In this document: piece by piece, positions 1 through 6,490 of the stretch | Layout: each line of letters opens with the position of its first letter | Numbering within the stretch: the stretch's first letter is position 1 | Assembly (NCBI GenBank): GCA_024653225.1 | Contig: JANLGA010000003.1 | Coordinates: forward strand, 41,825 to 50,824 | Origin: Bacillota bacterium | Lineage (GTDB): Bacteria > Bacillota > Sulfobacillia > JABLXB01 | Reading direction: 5' to 3' | Length of the DNA: 9,000 nt | Translations under genes and position numbers: made by a program | The notes under the pieces: model-generated | Databases searched by the model: none | The model's input: the letters and a program-made list of their open reading frames with translations, nothing else | What the model was told of the DNA's origin: nothing

Positions 1-1158
1 AGCGATCGCGTCGGCGGCGCCCAGACCCACAATATCCGGCGCGACATCGCCCGGTGACACGGTCCTCGTGGGCTTCCCGGGGACGGTCCCGGTCACGGCG
101 GCCTCGCGAGCAGCGAGCCAGAGCATGACCGGGGGACTCGCCGGATCAGCCGCCTTCGCGCGCCTCATGTGAGCGGATGCCGTCTCGACGTCGCCGTCGT
201 ACTCGGAAAGTAGGCCCCGGACGTAAGACAGGTAGGCGTCGTCTTCCGACGGGGGTGTGCCGCGGGCCTGGAGCGCCCGCTCGAGGCAGTACCGGATGTC
301 GGGGACGAAGGACGACGCGTCATACGCCGACAGGTATACCGACAGCAAGCACGAGTACGCTCGAAACAGCCTCGAACGTTGTTCGTCCGTCAGGTCGAGC
401 CGCGCGACCGCGTCGAGCGCCTCCCGATACGACCGCAGTTCGCCGCCGGCGGATTCCGCGCCCACTCCGGGCTGAAGGTCACTCAGGCTCATCTCCACGT
501 AGGCGAGGCCCGCTTCCGGGTCCGCGGGATCCATCTCGTGCACCATGCCGAGGAGAGGGCGTCTCCTGTGGAAGTATTCCTCGGTGTTGGGCATCCTCTG
601 GAGCAATCCCTTCGCCGCCGATACGAACGGCCCACGCAGGTGGGGCACCGCCCCCATCTTCTCGAAGGCGAGCTCCAGCTTGGCGTGCGCCTCGAGGAGC
701 AAGCCGATGCCCGTCTGGGCGCGACCCCAGTTGATGAGGAGCAGGGGATCCCTTTGCCATGCGGAGTTCTTTCCGGCGATCTCCCGGTACAGGGAGTCCG
801 CCCGCGCGAACTCCCCCTTCCCGCACATTTCGTCGGCTTCCGCGATCAGTGCCAATTCCTGCTCGCTGTACCGGACCTTCGCGTCGAGACCCATCCGGAG
901 GTCCTCCTCGCTGAACACCAAAGCGCGCTCGGCCGCCCGGACCTCGGCGGGCTCGCCACCGGCGTCATCATCGGCCTCGCCACCGGCGTCGCCACCGGCG
1001 TCGCCACCAGCCTCGCCACGAACGTCGCCGGTGCCGCCGATCGTTTCCCGAGCCGGTTGAGTCGCTGGACCGGGCCTTCCGCCGCACGAGGCGATGAGCA
1101 TCGCGGCCACGAGCAACGCGAGGCATGCGCGGAGGGAATGTCCGGTCATGTTCCCCAT
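1..1158 (-). CDS. Putative TPR-like lipoprotein, 3' end outside window
   Basis: This open frame on the minus strand runs 386 codons from an ATG at 1158 to the left edge without a stop, so the C-terminus is missing. The N-terminus is a lipoprotein signal: a short charged stretch, a hydrophobic core (LALLVAAMLIAS) and a lipobox ending in Cys25, so the protein should be anchored outside the cytoplasmic membrane. Residues about 41-70 form a flexible linker rich in Gly, Asp, Glu and Ala with a four-residue period. The rest is mostly helical-looking, with segments such as EADEMCGKGEFARADSLYRE (about 110-128) that resemble tetratricopeptide helices. I do not recognise a named family. A purine-rich GGGGG lies 9 nt upstream of the start on the minus strand; an in-frame ATG at 1149 is an alternative. 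It is transcribed divergently from the germination operon. The lipoprotein assignment is good; the TPR assignment is weak. Confidence 0.82.
   Translation of the reverse strand, partial: MGNMTGHSLRACLALLVAAMLIASCGGRPGPATQPARETIGGTGDVRGEAGGDAGGDAGGEADDDAGGEPAEVRAAERALVFSEEDLRMGLDAKVRYSEQELALIAEADEMCGKGEFARADSLYREIAGKNSAWQRDPLLLINWGRAQTGIGLLLEAHAKLELAFEKMGAVPHLRGPFVSAAKGLLQRMPNTEEYFHRRRPLLGMVHEMDPADPEAGLAYVEMSLSDLQPGVGAESAGGELRSYREALDAVARLDLTDEQRSRLFRAYSCLLSVYLSAYDASSFVPDIRYCLERALQARGTPPSEDDAYLSYVRGLLSEYDGDVETASAHMRRAKAADPASPPVMLWLAAREAAVTGTVPGKPTRTVSPGDVAPDIVGLGAADAIA
952..1023. repeat. 12-bp tandem repeat, six units, inside the lipoprotein gene
   Basis: Six consecutive 12-bp units start at 952, 964, 976, 988, 1000 and 1012, close to the pattern STCGCCACCGGC; the second unit diverges (GTCATCATCGGC) and a seventh, degraded unit starts at 1024. 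Read on the minus strand they encode four-residue units of the type Gly-Gly-Asp/Glu-Ala, just after the lipidated cysteine. The period is a multiple of three, so copy-number changes would alter linker length without breaking the frame. Confidence 0.8.
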
Positions 1159-1300
1159 GGGTTCAAGCCCCCACTCATTGTCTCGGTAGTCCTGGGGTCC
1201 CCCAGACAAGACGACTGTTCCCCGCGGGGGTTCCAGGTTCCCGACGGGAAACCCTGCCGCGTTTACCGTGTGTCGCTGGATGCAAATACTTACCGGTGGA
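1159..1300. promoter_or_regulatory. Divergent intergenic region with G/C-rich inverted repeats
   Basis: This region separates the divergent lipoprotein gene from the germination operon, so it should hold promoters for both. It carries three inverted repeats: CTGGGGTCCCCCAG at 1192-1205, the perfect palindrome CCCCGCGGGG at 1220-1229, and GGTTCCCG/CGGGAAACC (one bulged A) at 1236-1253. Families of gerA operons are known to be transcribed in the forespore by sigma G. I looked for a sigma-G -35/-10 pair and did not find a convincing one. Regulatory function is inferred from position. Confidence 0.4.
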
Positions 1301-2953
1301 ATGTCCAGGTTTCGGAAGGGGGATCGCGCATCGCCCATGGCTGCCGGCGGCGATTCGATTGTGGGAAGGCGGCTCGGCCGCCGGACAAAAGGGCAAGAGG
1401 ACGATGCCGTCGCCCGTGGGTTCGCGGATGGGCCCTTGAGCCGGGACCTGGACGCCAACCTCCGGGAGCTCAAGGCGATCTTCGACAGGTGCAGCGACGT
1501 GGTGTTTCGGGAATTCGTCTTCGCGCAGTGCAACGGGACGAGGTTGGCGCTCGTCTACACGGACGGCTTGGCGGATAAGGCGCAGGTCAGCGACCAGATC
1601 ATGCGGGCGCTGGCGCTCGAAGTGCCCGTCGCCGCGGGCGGGCGGAGGATCGGGAAGGGCAGGGCGCTGGAGTTCATCAAGAAGCGGGGCCTGTGCATGC
1701 ACCAGATCGCCGAAACCGACCGCCTCCAGGAGGTCGTTCGAGCCGTCCTATCGGGTGACACCGTCCTCCTGGTGGACGGCCACGCGACGGCGATCGTCAA
1801 CGTGGCCAGGAGTCCGGAGACGCGCCGGGTCGCCGACTCGGAGGTCGAGCCCACCGTGCGAGGCCCGAGAGAGGCATTCGTCGAGACCCTGAGGGTCAAC
1901 ACCTCGCTCATCAGGCGGAAGATCAAGAGCCCCAGCCTCAAGATCGAGACGCTGAGGCTGGGACGCGTCACCGGCACCGAGGTCGCCGTCGTCTACATCG
2001 AGGGCATCGCGAACGACAAGCTGGTCCCGGAAGTGAAGGATCGCCTGGGGAGGATACAGGTTGACGGTATCCTCGAGACCGGCTACATCGAGGAACTCAT
2101 CGAGGACAACCCCTGGACCTTCTTTCCCACGGTCAATATCACGGAGAAACCCGACCGGGTGGCTGCGATGCTGCTCGAAGGCAGGGCCGCGGTGATCGTG
2201 GACGGGTCCCCGTTCGTGATGACCATGCCCAACCTGTTGGTGGAGTACGTGCACTCCACGGAGGACTACTACGAGCGATTCCTGTTCGTCTCGGCGGTGA
2301 GGGTGGTCAGGTTCCTGTCCCTAGTGGCATCGTTGACGCTCCCCGCGGCATACATCGCGGCGGTCAGCTTCCACCACGAGCTGCTCCCGACGACGCTTCT
2401 CTTGAGCATCGCGGCTCAACGGGAGGCGGTCCCGTACCCCGTCCTCGTGGAGGTTCTCATAATGGAGGTGCTCTTCGAGATCTTGAGGGAAGCCGGGCTG
2501 CGACTGCCGAGGCCCCTCGGGCAGGCGATAAGCATCGTCGGCGCCCTGGTGATCGGGGAAGCCGCCATACGGGCCGGCCTGGTCGCCGCGTCAACAGTGA
2601 TCGTAGTGGCCGTCACCGGGATCGGGTCGTTCGTCCTCGGGTACAGGCTCAGCATCGCCTTTCGCTTGCTCAGGTTCATCTTGACGCTGCTGTCGGCCGC
2701 GCTCGGCCTCTTCGGACTGGTCGCCGGCATGGCGGTCGTGATAATCCACCTGTGCACGCTTCGTTCCTTCGGGGTCCCGTACCTGTCGCCCATAGTCCCC
2801 ACCACGGTCGTGGACTTGAAGGACGTGGTGTTCCGCGCGCCGTGGTGGGCCATGTTCACGCGCCCCCGGCTCATCGCTCGGAGAGACCGGACGAGGCAAG
2901 CCCCCGACCTGGAACCCGGACCCCCCGGGGCGCGGTCGCGGGGGCGGAGGTAG
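1301..2953 (+). CDS. gerA: GerA-family spore germinant receptor subunit A
   Basis: This is the A subunit of a GerA-type germinant receptor, which sits in the spore inner membrane and takes part in nutrient sensing. The soluble N-terminal region covers residues about 1-325, with the hallmark EPTVRGPREAF near 182-192, then IEGIAND, GYIEELIEDNPW and the PFVMTMPNLL segment near 302. The DDYYERF-like motif here is EDYYERF, directly before the membrane part (about 327-490, four or five helices), which contains LREAGLRLPRPLGQ, a signature of the family. A basic cytoplasmic tail follows. The product is 550 residues from the ATG at 1301, a little longer than B. subtilis GerAA (about 480) because of its N-terminus. 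The start is uncertain: no well-spaced ribosome site precedes 1301, and an in-frame ATG at 1337 and GTG at 1268 are also possible. The stop lies 5 nt before the B gene. Subfamily and ligand cannot be told from sequence. Confidence 0.95.
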   Translation: MSRFRKGDRASPMAAGGDSIVGRRLGRRTKGQEDDAVARGFADGPLSRDLDANLRELKAIFDRCSDVVFREFVFAQCNGTRLALVYTDGLADKAQVSDQIMRALALEVPVAAGGRRIGKGRALEFIKKRGLCMHQIAETDRLQEVVRAVLSGDTVLLVDGHATAIVNVARSPETRRVADSEVEPTVRGPREAFVETLRVNTSLIRRKIKSPSLKIETLRLGRVTGTEVAVVYIEGIANDKLVPEVKDRLGRIQVDGILETGYIEELIEDNPWTFFPTVNITEKPDRVAAMLLEGRAAVIVDGSPFVMTMPNLLVEYVHSTEDYYERFLFVSAVRVVRFLSLVASLTLPAAYIAAVSFHHELLPTTLLLSIAAQREAVPYPVLVEVLIMEVLFEILREAGLRLPRPLGQAISIVGALVIGEAAIRAGLVAASTVIVVAVTGIGSFVLGYRLSIAFRLLRFILTLLSAALGLFGLVAGMAVVIIHLCTLRSFGVPYLSPIVPTTVVDLKDVVFRAPWWAMFTRPRLIARRDRTRQAPDLEPGPPGARSRGRR

Positions 2954-2958
2954 ACGCC

Positions 2959-4059
2959 GTGGCGGAGAGGGGGAGGATCAGCCCGACGCAGGCGACGCTG
3001 CTCATGGTCAGCACCGTGCTGCCCACGGCGATCCTATTCGTCCCCCCTGTGGTGGTCAGGCGCGCGAGGCAGGACGCGTGGATGTCACTCGCCCTCGCCG
3101 TCATCGTCGGACTCCTGGTCGCACGGCTCGTGATTGGGCTGTCCCTGCGTTTCCCACGGAAGACCCTGTTTCAGTACTCGGAGGAAATCCTCGGAAGGGC
3201 CGGGGGGAAGGCCGTCGGTCTCCTCTACATCTGGTGGTTTCTGCACACGGGCGCCCTCGTTATCACCGACTTCGCCGCCCTGCCGTGCATCGCCCTAATG
3301 CCGGAAACCCCATTCATAGTATTCTTCATCCTTGGGATCGCCGTGTCGGGGTACGCCGTGCGTGGCGGCTTGGAGGTTCTGAGCCGGTACAACGAGCTCG
3401 TGACCCCTGTCAGCCTCGGGTCCATCGCCCTGATATTCGCCCTGCTCACAAAGGAGATGAGGATTGAAAGGTTGCTGCCGGTATTCGACACCGGCGCGAT
3501 CTCCATCCTGAAGGGGTCCGCCACCCCGGCCGGCTGGCTGGGAGAGATCGTGCTCCTCTCGATGGTAGCCCCCTATCTATCGAACGAGGCGGAGGTGGCG
3601 AGAGTCGCATACGTTTCCGTCCTGGCGGTCGGCGCCTGTGTCACCGCGGCGACGGTGGGGACGCTGCTGGTGTTTGGTCCGGACCTGACGGGCGCCTGGG
3701 TCTTTCCCGTGTTCAGCGCGGTTCGGTCGGTCGTGATAGCGAACTTCCTGGAGAGACTCGAATCGGTCGCGGTCTCCGTCTGGGTGTTCTTGGGCCTGGC
3801 GAAGATTGGGGTGTTCTACTACGCCGCGGTGCTGGGCAGCGCGCAGTGGCTCGGCTTGAAGGACTATCGCTGCCTCGTGGCGCCGACCGGGGTGATCCTC
3901 CTCGGGATGGCGCTCCTTTGCCCGAGCACGGCGGAGCTGTTCGAGTTCGCGCAGGGTGCGTTCCCGGTCTACGCCCTCACGGTGTTCGAGGTAGGGATCC
4001 CGCTGCTGCTGTCGTGCGTCGCGCGCATCCGCGGGAAGGGGGCGACGGGCGGCGCATGA
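2959..4059 (+). CDS. gerB: GerB-family spore germination permease-like subunit B
   Basis: This is the B subunit of the germinant receptor, a 366-residue integral membrane protein of the amino-acid/polyamine/organocation (APC) transporter fold; in studied receptors this subunit contributes to germinant recognition. About ten hydrophobic segments span the length, starting at residues 10-30 with ISPTQATLLMVSTVLPTAIL. Family hallmarks are visible: LSRYNELVTP (141-150), FLERLES (263-269), AKIGVFYYAAVLG (281-293) and KDYR (301-304). The GTG at 2959 is chosen because GGAGG ends 8 nt upstream and the protein then begins exactly where the family does; the frame is open further upstream to 2752, but that part overlaps the A gene and has no family resemblance. 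The last codons overlap the C gene start (ATGA), which indicates translational coupling. Confidence 0.95.
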   Translation: MAERGRISPTQATLLMVSTVLPTAILFVPPVVVRRARQDAWMSLALAVIVGLLVARLVIGLSLRFPRKTLFQYSEEILGRAGGKAVGLLYIWWFLHTGALVITDFAALPCIALMPETPFIVFFILGIAVSGYAVRGGLEVLSRYNELVTPVSLGSIALIFALLTKEMRIERLLPVFDTGAISILKGSATPAGWLGEIVLLSMVAPYLSNEAEVARVAYVSVLAVGACVTAATVGTLLVFGPDLTGAWVFPVFSAVRSVVIANFLERLESVAVSVWVFLGLAKIGVFYYAAVLGSAQWLGLKDYRCLVAPTGVILLGMALLCPSTAELFEFAQGAFPVYALTVFEVGIPLLLSCVARIRGKGATGGA

Positions 4060-5246
4060 GGGGTGTCGCGATCATCCTCATCCTGGCGCTGCTCGCCGCG
4101 TTTTGCGGAGGGTGTTGGAGCCGGAGGGAGATCACCGAAATAGCCATCGTGCTGGGGATGGGCTTGGACCTCACGCCGGACGGCCGCGTCGGGCTGTCAC
4201 TGCAGATCGCCAGGCCCGGCGCTTTCTACGGCGGCGGCGACACGGCGGGCGGGGAGGGACGGGTCGCGTGCTGGGTGGTGCGGGGAGAAGGCGAGACCCT
4301 CGAGGAGGCCGCCGCGTACCTGGCTGGGAAGGTCCCGCGAGAGCTTTACTGGGGACACTCTGTCGTCCTGATATTCGGAGAGGAGATGGCCAGGCGGGGG
4401 GTGGGGGCCGTCGCGGACTTCTTCGGCCGAAAGAGGGAACCGCGCGAGACTATGTGGGTCACCGTGGCCGAGGGCCGGGCGAGCGACGTCTTGGAGTGCC
4501 ATTCCGTGCTGGAGAAGACTTCCGCACAGGCCGCAGCCTTCCTCGTCACGATGGGGTTGGGCACCGCCGTCCGGTTCAGGGAGTTCGTCGAGAGCCTCGC
4601 CGACGAGGGGGTAGAACCCATAGCCACCCGGGTGACGGTGAGGGAAGTGGGAGTCACCCCCTGCCCGGGCGAGGCGGGAGCGGTCGGACCGCACAGGCAG
4701 GCGGAGACGTCTGGGACGGCCGTGTTCCGGGGCGACAAGCTCGTCGGATGGTTGGACCAGGCGGAGACCAGGGGCCTGCTTTGGCTGAAAGGGCGGGCGG
4801 TCGGGCAAGTATTGACGGTGCGGGTCCCGGGGAAACCTGAAGGGTGGCTCTCCTTTCGCGCGAGGCGGCAACGAGCGGAGATCGTGCCGAGATTAGAAGG
4901 CGGGAGCGTGCGGTTCGACGTCAACCTGGTCGCGGAGTTCGACATGGTGGAGCAAGGGGGCATCGGGGACTTTGCGGGACCAGACCAGATCCGTGGCTCA
5001 GAAAGGCTCCTCGCCGGGGCAATGGAAGCCGAGGCGGGGGCCGTCGTTGAGAGAGTGCGGAGCGCATACGGTTCGGACATCTTCGGCTTCGGCGACGCGT
5101 TCCACCGCAAGTACAAGAGGGAGTGGCACGAAATGAAGGGGCGCTGGGACGAAGAATTCGCGCGCGCGGAAGTGCGGATAAATGCCAGGGCATTCGTACG
5201 GGAAACCGGTCTGCTGACGATACGCGCCGAGACGGGACGGGAATAG
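4056..5246 (+). CDS. gerC: Ger(x)C-family germination lipoprotein, subunit C
   Basis: This is the C subunit of the receptor, a 396-residue lipoprotein expected on the outer face of the spore inner membrane. A signal peptide (VAIILILALLAAFCGG) is followed by Cys20 and the family's typical opening after the cysteine, here WSRREITEIAIVLGMGLD. Position -3 of the lipobox is Cys rather than the usual Leu, which is unusual but does not remove the lipidated cysteine. The C-terminal domain ends with the classic FGFGDAFHRKYKREW block (about 343-357) and WDEEFARAEVRINARAFVRETG. The ATG start overlaps the stop of the B gene. The length is normal for the family (about 370-400). No truncation or frameshift is seen. 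Confidence 0.95.
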   Translation: MRGVAIILILALLAAFCGGCWSRREITEIAIVLGMGLDLTPDGRVGLSLQIARPGAFYGGGDTAGGEGRVACWVVRGEGETLEEAAAYLAGKVPRELYWGHSVVLIFGEEMARRGVGAVADFFGRKREPRETMWVTVAEGRASDVLECHSVLEKTSAQAAAFLVTMGLGTAVRFREFVESLADEGVEPIATRVTVREVGVTPCPGEAGAVGPHRQAETSGTAVFRGDKLVGWLDQAETRGLLWLKGRAVGQVLTVRVPGKPEGWLSFRARRQRAEIVPRLEGGSVRFDVNLVAEFDMVEQGGIGDFAGPDQIRGSERLLAGAMEAEAGAVVERVRSAYGSDIFGFGDAFHRKYKREWHEMKGRWDEEFARAEVRINARAFVRETGLLTIRAETGRE

Positions 5247-5285
5247 CCCGTCGCCGGACGAGCACCGAATGGAGGGTCTACAGCC

Positions 5286-5501
5286 GTGGTGGTGTCAATC
5301 GTCTTGTTGCTCATCGTCATCGCACTGGTCGATGCGCCCGACCTCGTCAGGAGGAAGATGTGGGGCGAACTTGCGGCCTTCTCCATCTACTCGTTGATAG
5401 GCGCGGCCTTAGTCCTCCCGCAGGTCCTGGGGGTGAGATTACCCGACCCCACCAATGTCATCGAGGCGATATTCGCCCCGCTGGCGGACCTACTGAAATG
5501 A
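5286..5501 (+). CDS. Small two-helix membrane protein of the ger operon (D-type)
   Basis: This 71-residue hydrophobic protein is the fourth gene of the germination operon. It has two predicted membrane helices, residues 2-15 and 29-50, joined by a charged loop (DAPDLVRRKMWGE), and ends with PDPTNVIEAIFAPLADLLK. Small two-helix proteins, called D subunits, are encoded in or next to gerA-type operons in other sporeformers and can modulate receptor activity; assigning this gene to that group rests on size, topology and position, not on alignment. The GTG at 5286 is preceded by GGAGGG with 9 nt spacing. Three consecutive GTG codons make the exact start ambiguous by one or two codons. It lies 39 nt after the C gene, so co-transcription is likely. 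Confidence 0.8.
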   Translation: MVVSIVLLLIVIALVDAPDLVRRKMWGELAAFSIYSLIGAALVLPQVLGVRLPDPTNVIEAIFAPLADLLK

Positions 5502-5523
5502 CCCGCGACCCTGTGGCGTTTCC

Positions 5524-5553
5524 CTCCGGTTCGGAATACATGTAAACCGGGAG
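5524..5553 (+). promoter_or_regulatory. Inverted repeat and possible promoter before cotJA
   Basis: CCGGTT (5526-5531) and AACCGG (5545-5550) form a perfect 6-bp stem, extendable by two pairs if one G is bulged, around a 13-nt A/T-richer loop. The loop contains AATACAT (5535-5541), close to the ATACA core of a sigma-E -10 element, and cotJ operons are transcribed by sigma E in studied bacilli. I see no good -35 element about 14 nt upstream. No run of T follows the stem, so a standard intrinsic terminator for the ger operon is unlikely. Low confidence for any function. Confidence 0.25.
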
Positions 5554-5583
5554 CCAAGGTTATGTAAAGGGGGAGCGTTACCG

Positions 5584-5805
5584 ATGATGAGACGCGTTGC
5601 GGGCCAGGTCGAGTTCGTGCCTTCCCACTGCGTTCCGAAGCTGCCCCCGTGCACTCCCAGGTTGGCGGAGGCTTACGTGCCATACCAGGTCTACGGCGCC
5701 ACCTTCAGCCCACCGCAGGCATTGTGCACGGGCACGGTGTTTCCCGAACTGTACAAACCCTACGTCGTGGGAGCGGCGCCGGGGGTGATGCCCCCATGCC
5801 GGTGA
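5584..5805 (+). CDS. cotJA: Spore coat protein CotJA
   Basis: CotJA is a small coat-associated protein made in the mother cell and encoded with CotJB and CotJC. The 73-residue product carries the family core from residue 27 on: LAEAYVPYQVYG, FSPPQAL and GTVFPELYKPY (50-60). It also has four cysteines (16, 23, 48, 72), the first two in a Pro-rich N-terminal stretch. The ATG at 5584 follows AAAGGGGGAG with 8 nt spacing; the second codon is also ATG. Its end overlaps the start of cotJB by 10 nt, so the two are translationally coupled. It is likely expressed during sporulation from a promoter just upstream, though none is clear. Family recognition is strong. Confidence 0.93.
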   Translation: MMRRVAGQVEFVPSHCVPKLPPCTPRLAEAYVPYQVYGATFSPPQALCTGTVFPELYKPYVVGAAPGVMPPCR

Positions 5806-6065
5806 CGATACCGCCGGAGCAGGCGGCCCTCCTCAGACGCATACACGAGCTCGAGTTCTCGGCGATTGACCTGAACTTGTTCCTGGACACGCACCCGGAC
5901 GACCAGGCGGCCCTGTGCGACTACAACGCTGTGACCGGGCAGGCACAGGCCTTGCGGGAGGAGTACGAGCACCGCTACGGCCCGTTGACCGTGGCCGGTT
6001 TCGGACTGAGCCGATGCCCGTGGGCGTGGATCGAGGATCCGTGGCCCTGGGAGATCTGCTATTGA
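5796..6065 (+). CDS. cotJB: Spore coat protein CotJB
   Basis: CotJB is the second product of the cotJ operon and is thought to assemble in the coat with its partners. The 89-residue protein shows all family landmarks in order: a helical start with IHELEFSAIDLNLFLDTHPDD (16-36), the acidic helix EEYEHRYGPLT (55-65) and the aromatic C-terminus CPWAWIEDPWPWE (74-86). The ATG at 5796 is preceded by GGGGGTGAT with about 7 nt spacing and overlaps the end of cotJA in a different frame. The length is normal. The next gene normally follows within a few tens of bases, but here the gap to cotJC is 135 nt. Confidence 0.94.
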   Translation: MPVTIPPEQAALLRRIHELEFSAIDLNLFLDTHPDDQAALCDYNAVTGQAQALREEYEHRYGPLTVAGFGLSRCPWAWIEDPWPWEICY

Positions 6066-6076
6066 GGAAGTCGGGC

Positions 6077-6214
6077 ATGCTCGTGTTCTCCACCCACCCG
6101 GCGCATGTCCACAAGTGCGGCGACGCGGCCGACTTTGCAGGGTCGGAACGTCGGCGGCGGCAAGCCCTGGAATTGAGCATTCAGAGAGGAGGCATGTCGA
6201 GTGTGGATTTATGA
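6077..6214 (+). CDS. Possible 45-residue ORF between cotJB and cotJC
   Basis: An ATG at 6077 preceded by GAGGAAG at 6 nt spacing opens a 45-codon frame that ends 14 nt inside the cotJC fragment. The predicted peptide has a His/Cys-containing N-terminal half and an Arg-rich middle (SERRRRQALEL). The third codon position is strongly G/C-biased in the first 23 codons and less so afterwards. No family is recognised. It fills a gap that is usually short in cotJ operons. It could equally be untranslated leader for cotJC or a chance frame. Confidence 0.25.
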   Translation: MLVFSTHPAHVHKCGDAADFAGSERRRRQALELSIQRGGMSSVDL

Positions 6215-6413
6215 GAAGAAGCTCCAAATCCCCGTGAGAGTCTCGATACCCGACCCGAGAATGGCCGCCCGCCTCATCACCCAGTACGGCGGGCCGGATT
6301 GCACGTTTTTCAAGGGGTCTTCCGTCCTCGTCGGCGACCGGAACACACAACGTAAGACCCACACGGGGATGAAGGCGCCACTTCGAGAAGGAATTTGGAG
6401 CCCTCGGTGGTAA
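6201..6413 (+). pseudogene. cotJC: cotJC 5' fragment, interrupted after 33 codons
   Basis: CotJC is a coat protein of about 190 residues related to manganese catalases, last gene of the cotJ operon. A GTG at 6201, preceded by GAGGAGG at 8 nt spacing, begins with the family's N-terminus (MWIYEKKLQIPVRV, then PDPRMAARLITQYGGPD). Agreement ends at Asp33 (codon 6297-6299), where intact proteins continue with a Gly-Glu-Leu-Ala-Ala type helix. The next 37 codons, up to the stop at 6411-6413, do not resemble the family (CTFFKGSSVLVGDRN). The other two forward frames downstream also lack CotJC sequence, so this is a junction with foreign DNA or a deletion rather than a frameshift. The di-manganese-binding residues lie in the missing part, so the encoded fragment cannot be an active catalase. 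Confidence 0.85.
6270..6320. other. Candidate attachment-site junction within cotJC
   Basis: The boundary between conserved CotJC coding sequence and unrelated DNA falls at about 6299/6300, in TACGGCGGGCCGGATTGCAC. If a serine recombinase inserted DNA here, this would be the left hybrid attachment site, and a few bases of GGCGGGCCGGAT would be shared with the right end. Only one end is in the window, so the core cannot be defined. Confidence 0.4.
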
Positions 6414-6490
6414 AGCCTACCTCAAGTCCGGCGCGCTGTGTTGTGGAGGGCAAGCCCGGCGGAACGACCGACGCGCGGGGGAGTGAGAAC

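Noticed and set aside
1281..1310. TGCAAA at 1281, a five-of-six match to a sigma-G -35 element before gerA.
   Set aside because: There is no -10-like sequence 17-18 nt downstream, and it would place the transcript start inside the likely coding region.
379..1578. A 399-codon open frame on the plus strand.
   Set aside because: It lies antisense to the lipoprotein gene with its signal peptide and lipobox, then crosses the intergenic region into gerA out of frame. Its composition (Arg/Pro/Gly-rich, repeated Ala-Thr-Gly-Val) is typical of a shadow frame in GC-rich DNA.
4346..5386. A 346-codon open frame on the minus strand, opposite gerC.
   Set aside because: gerC on the plus strand matches its family over its full length; the antisense frame is Ser/Pro/Arg-rich and has no family resemblance.
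6300..6490. A frameshifted continuation of cotJC.
   Set aside because: All three forward frames after 6299 were read; none resembles the rest of CotJC, and stops occur within about 40 codons.
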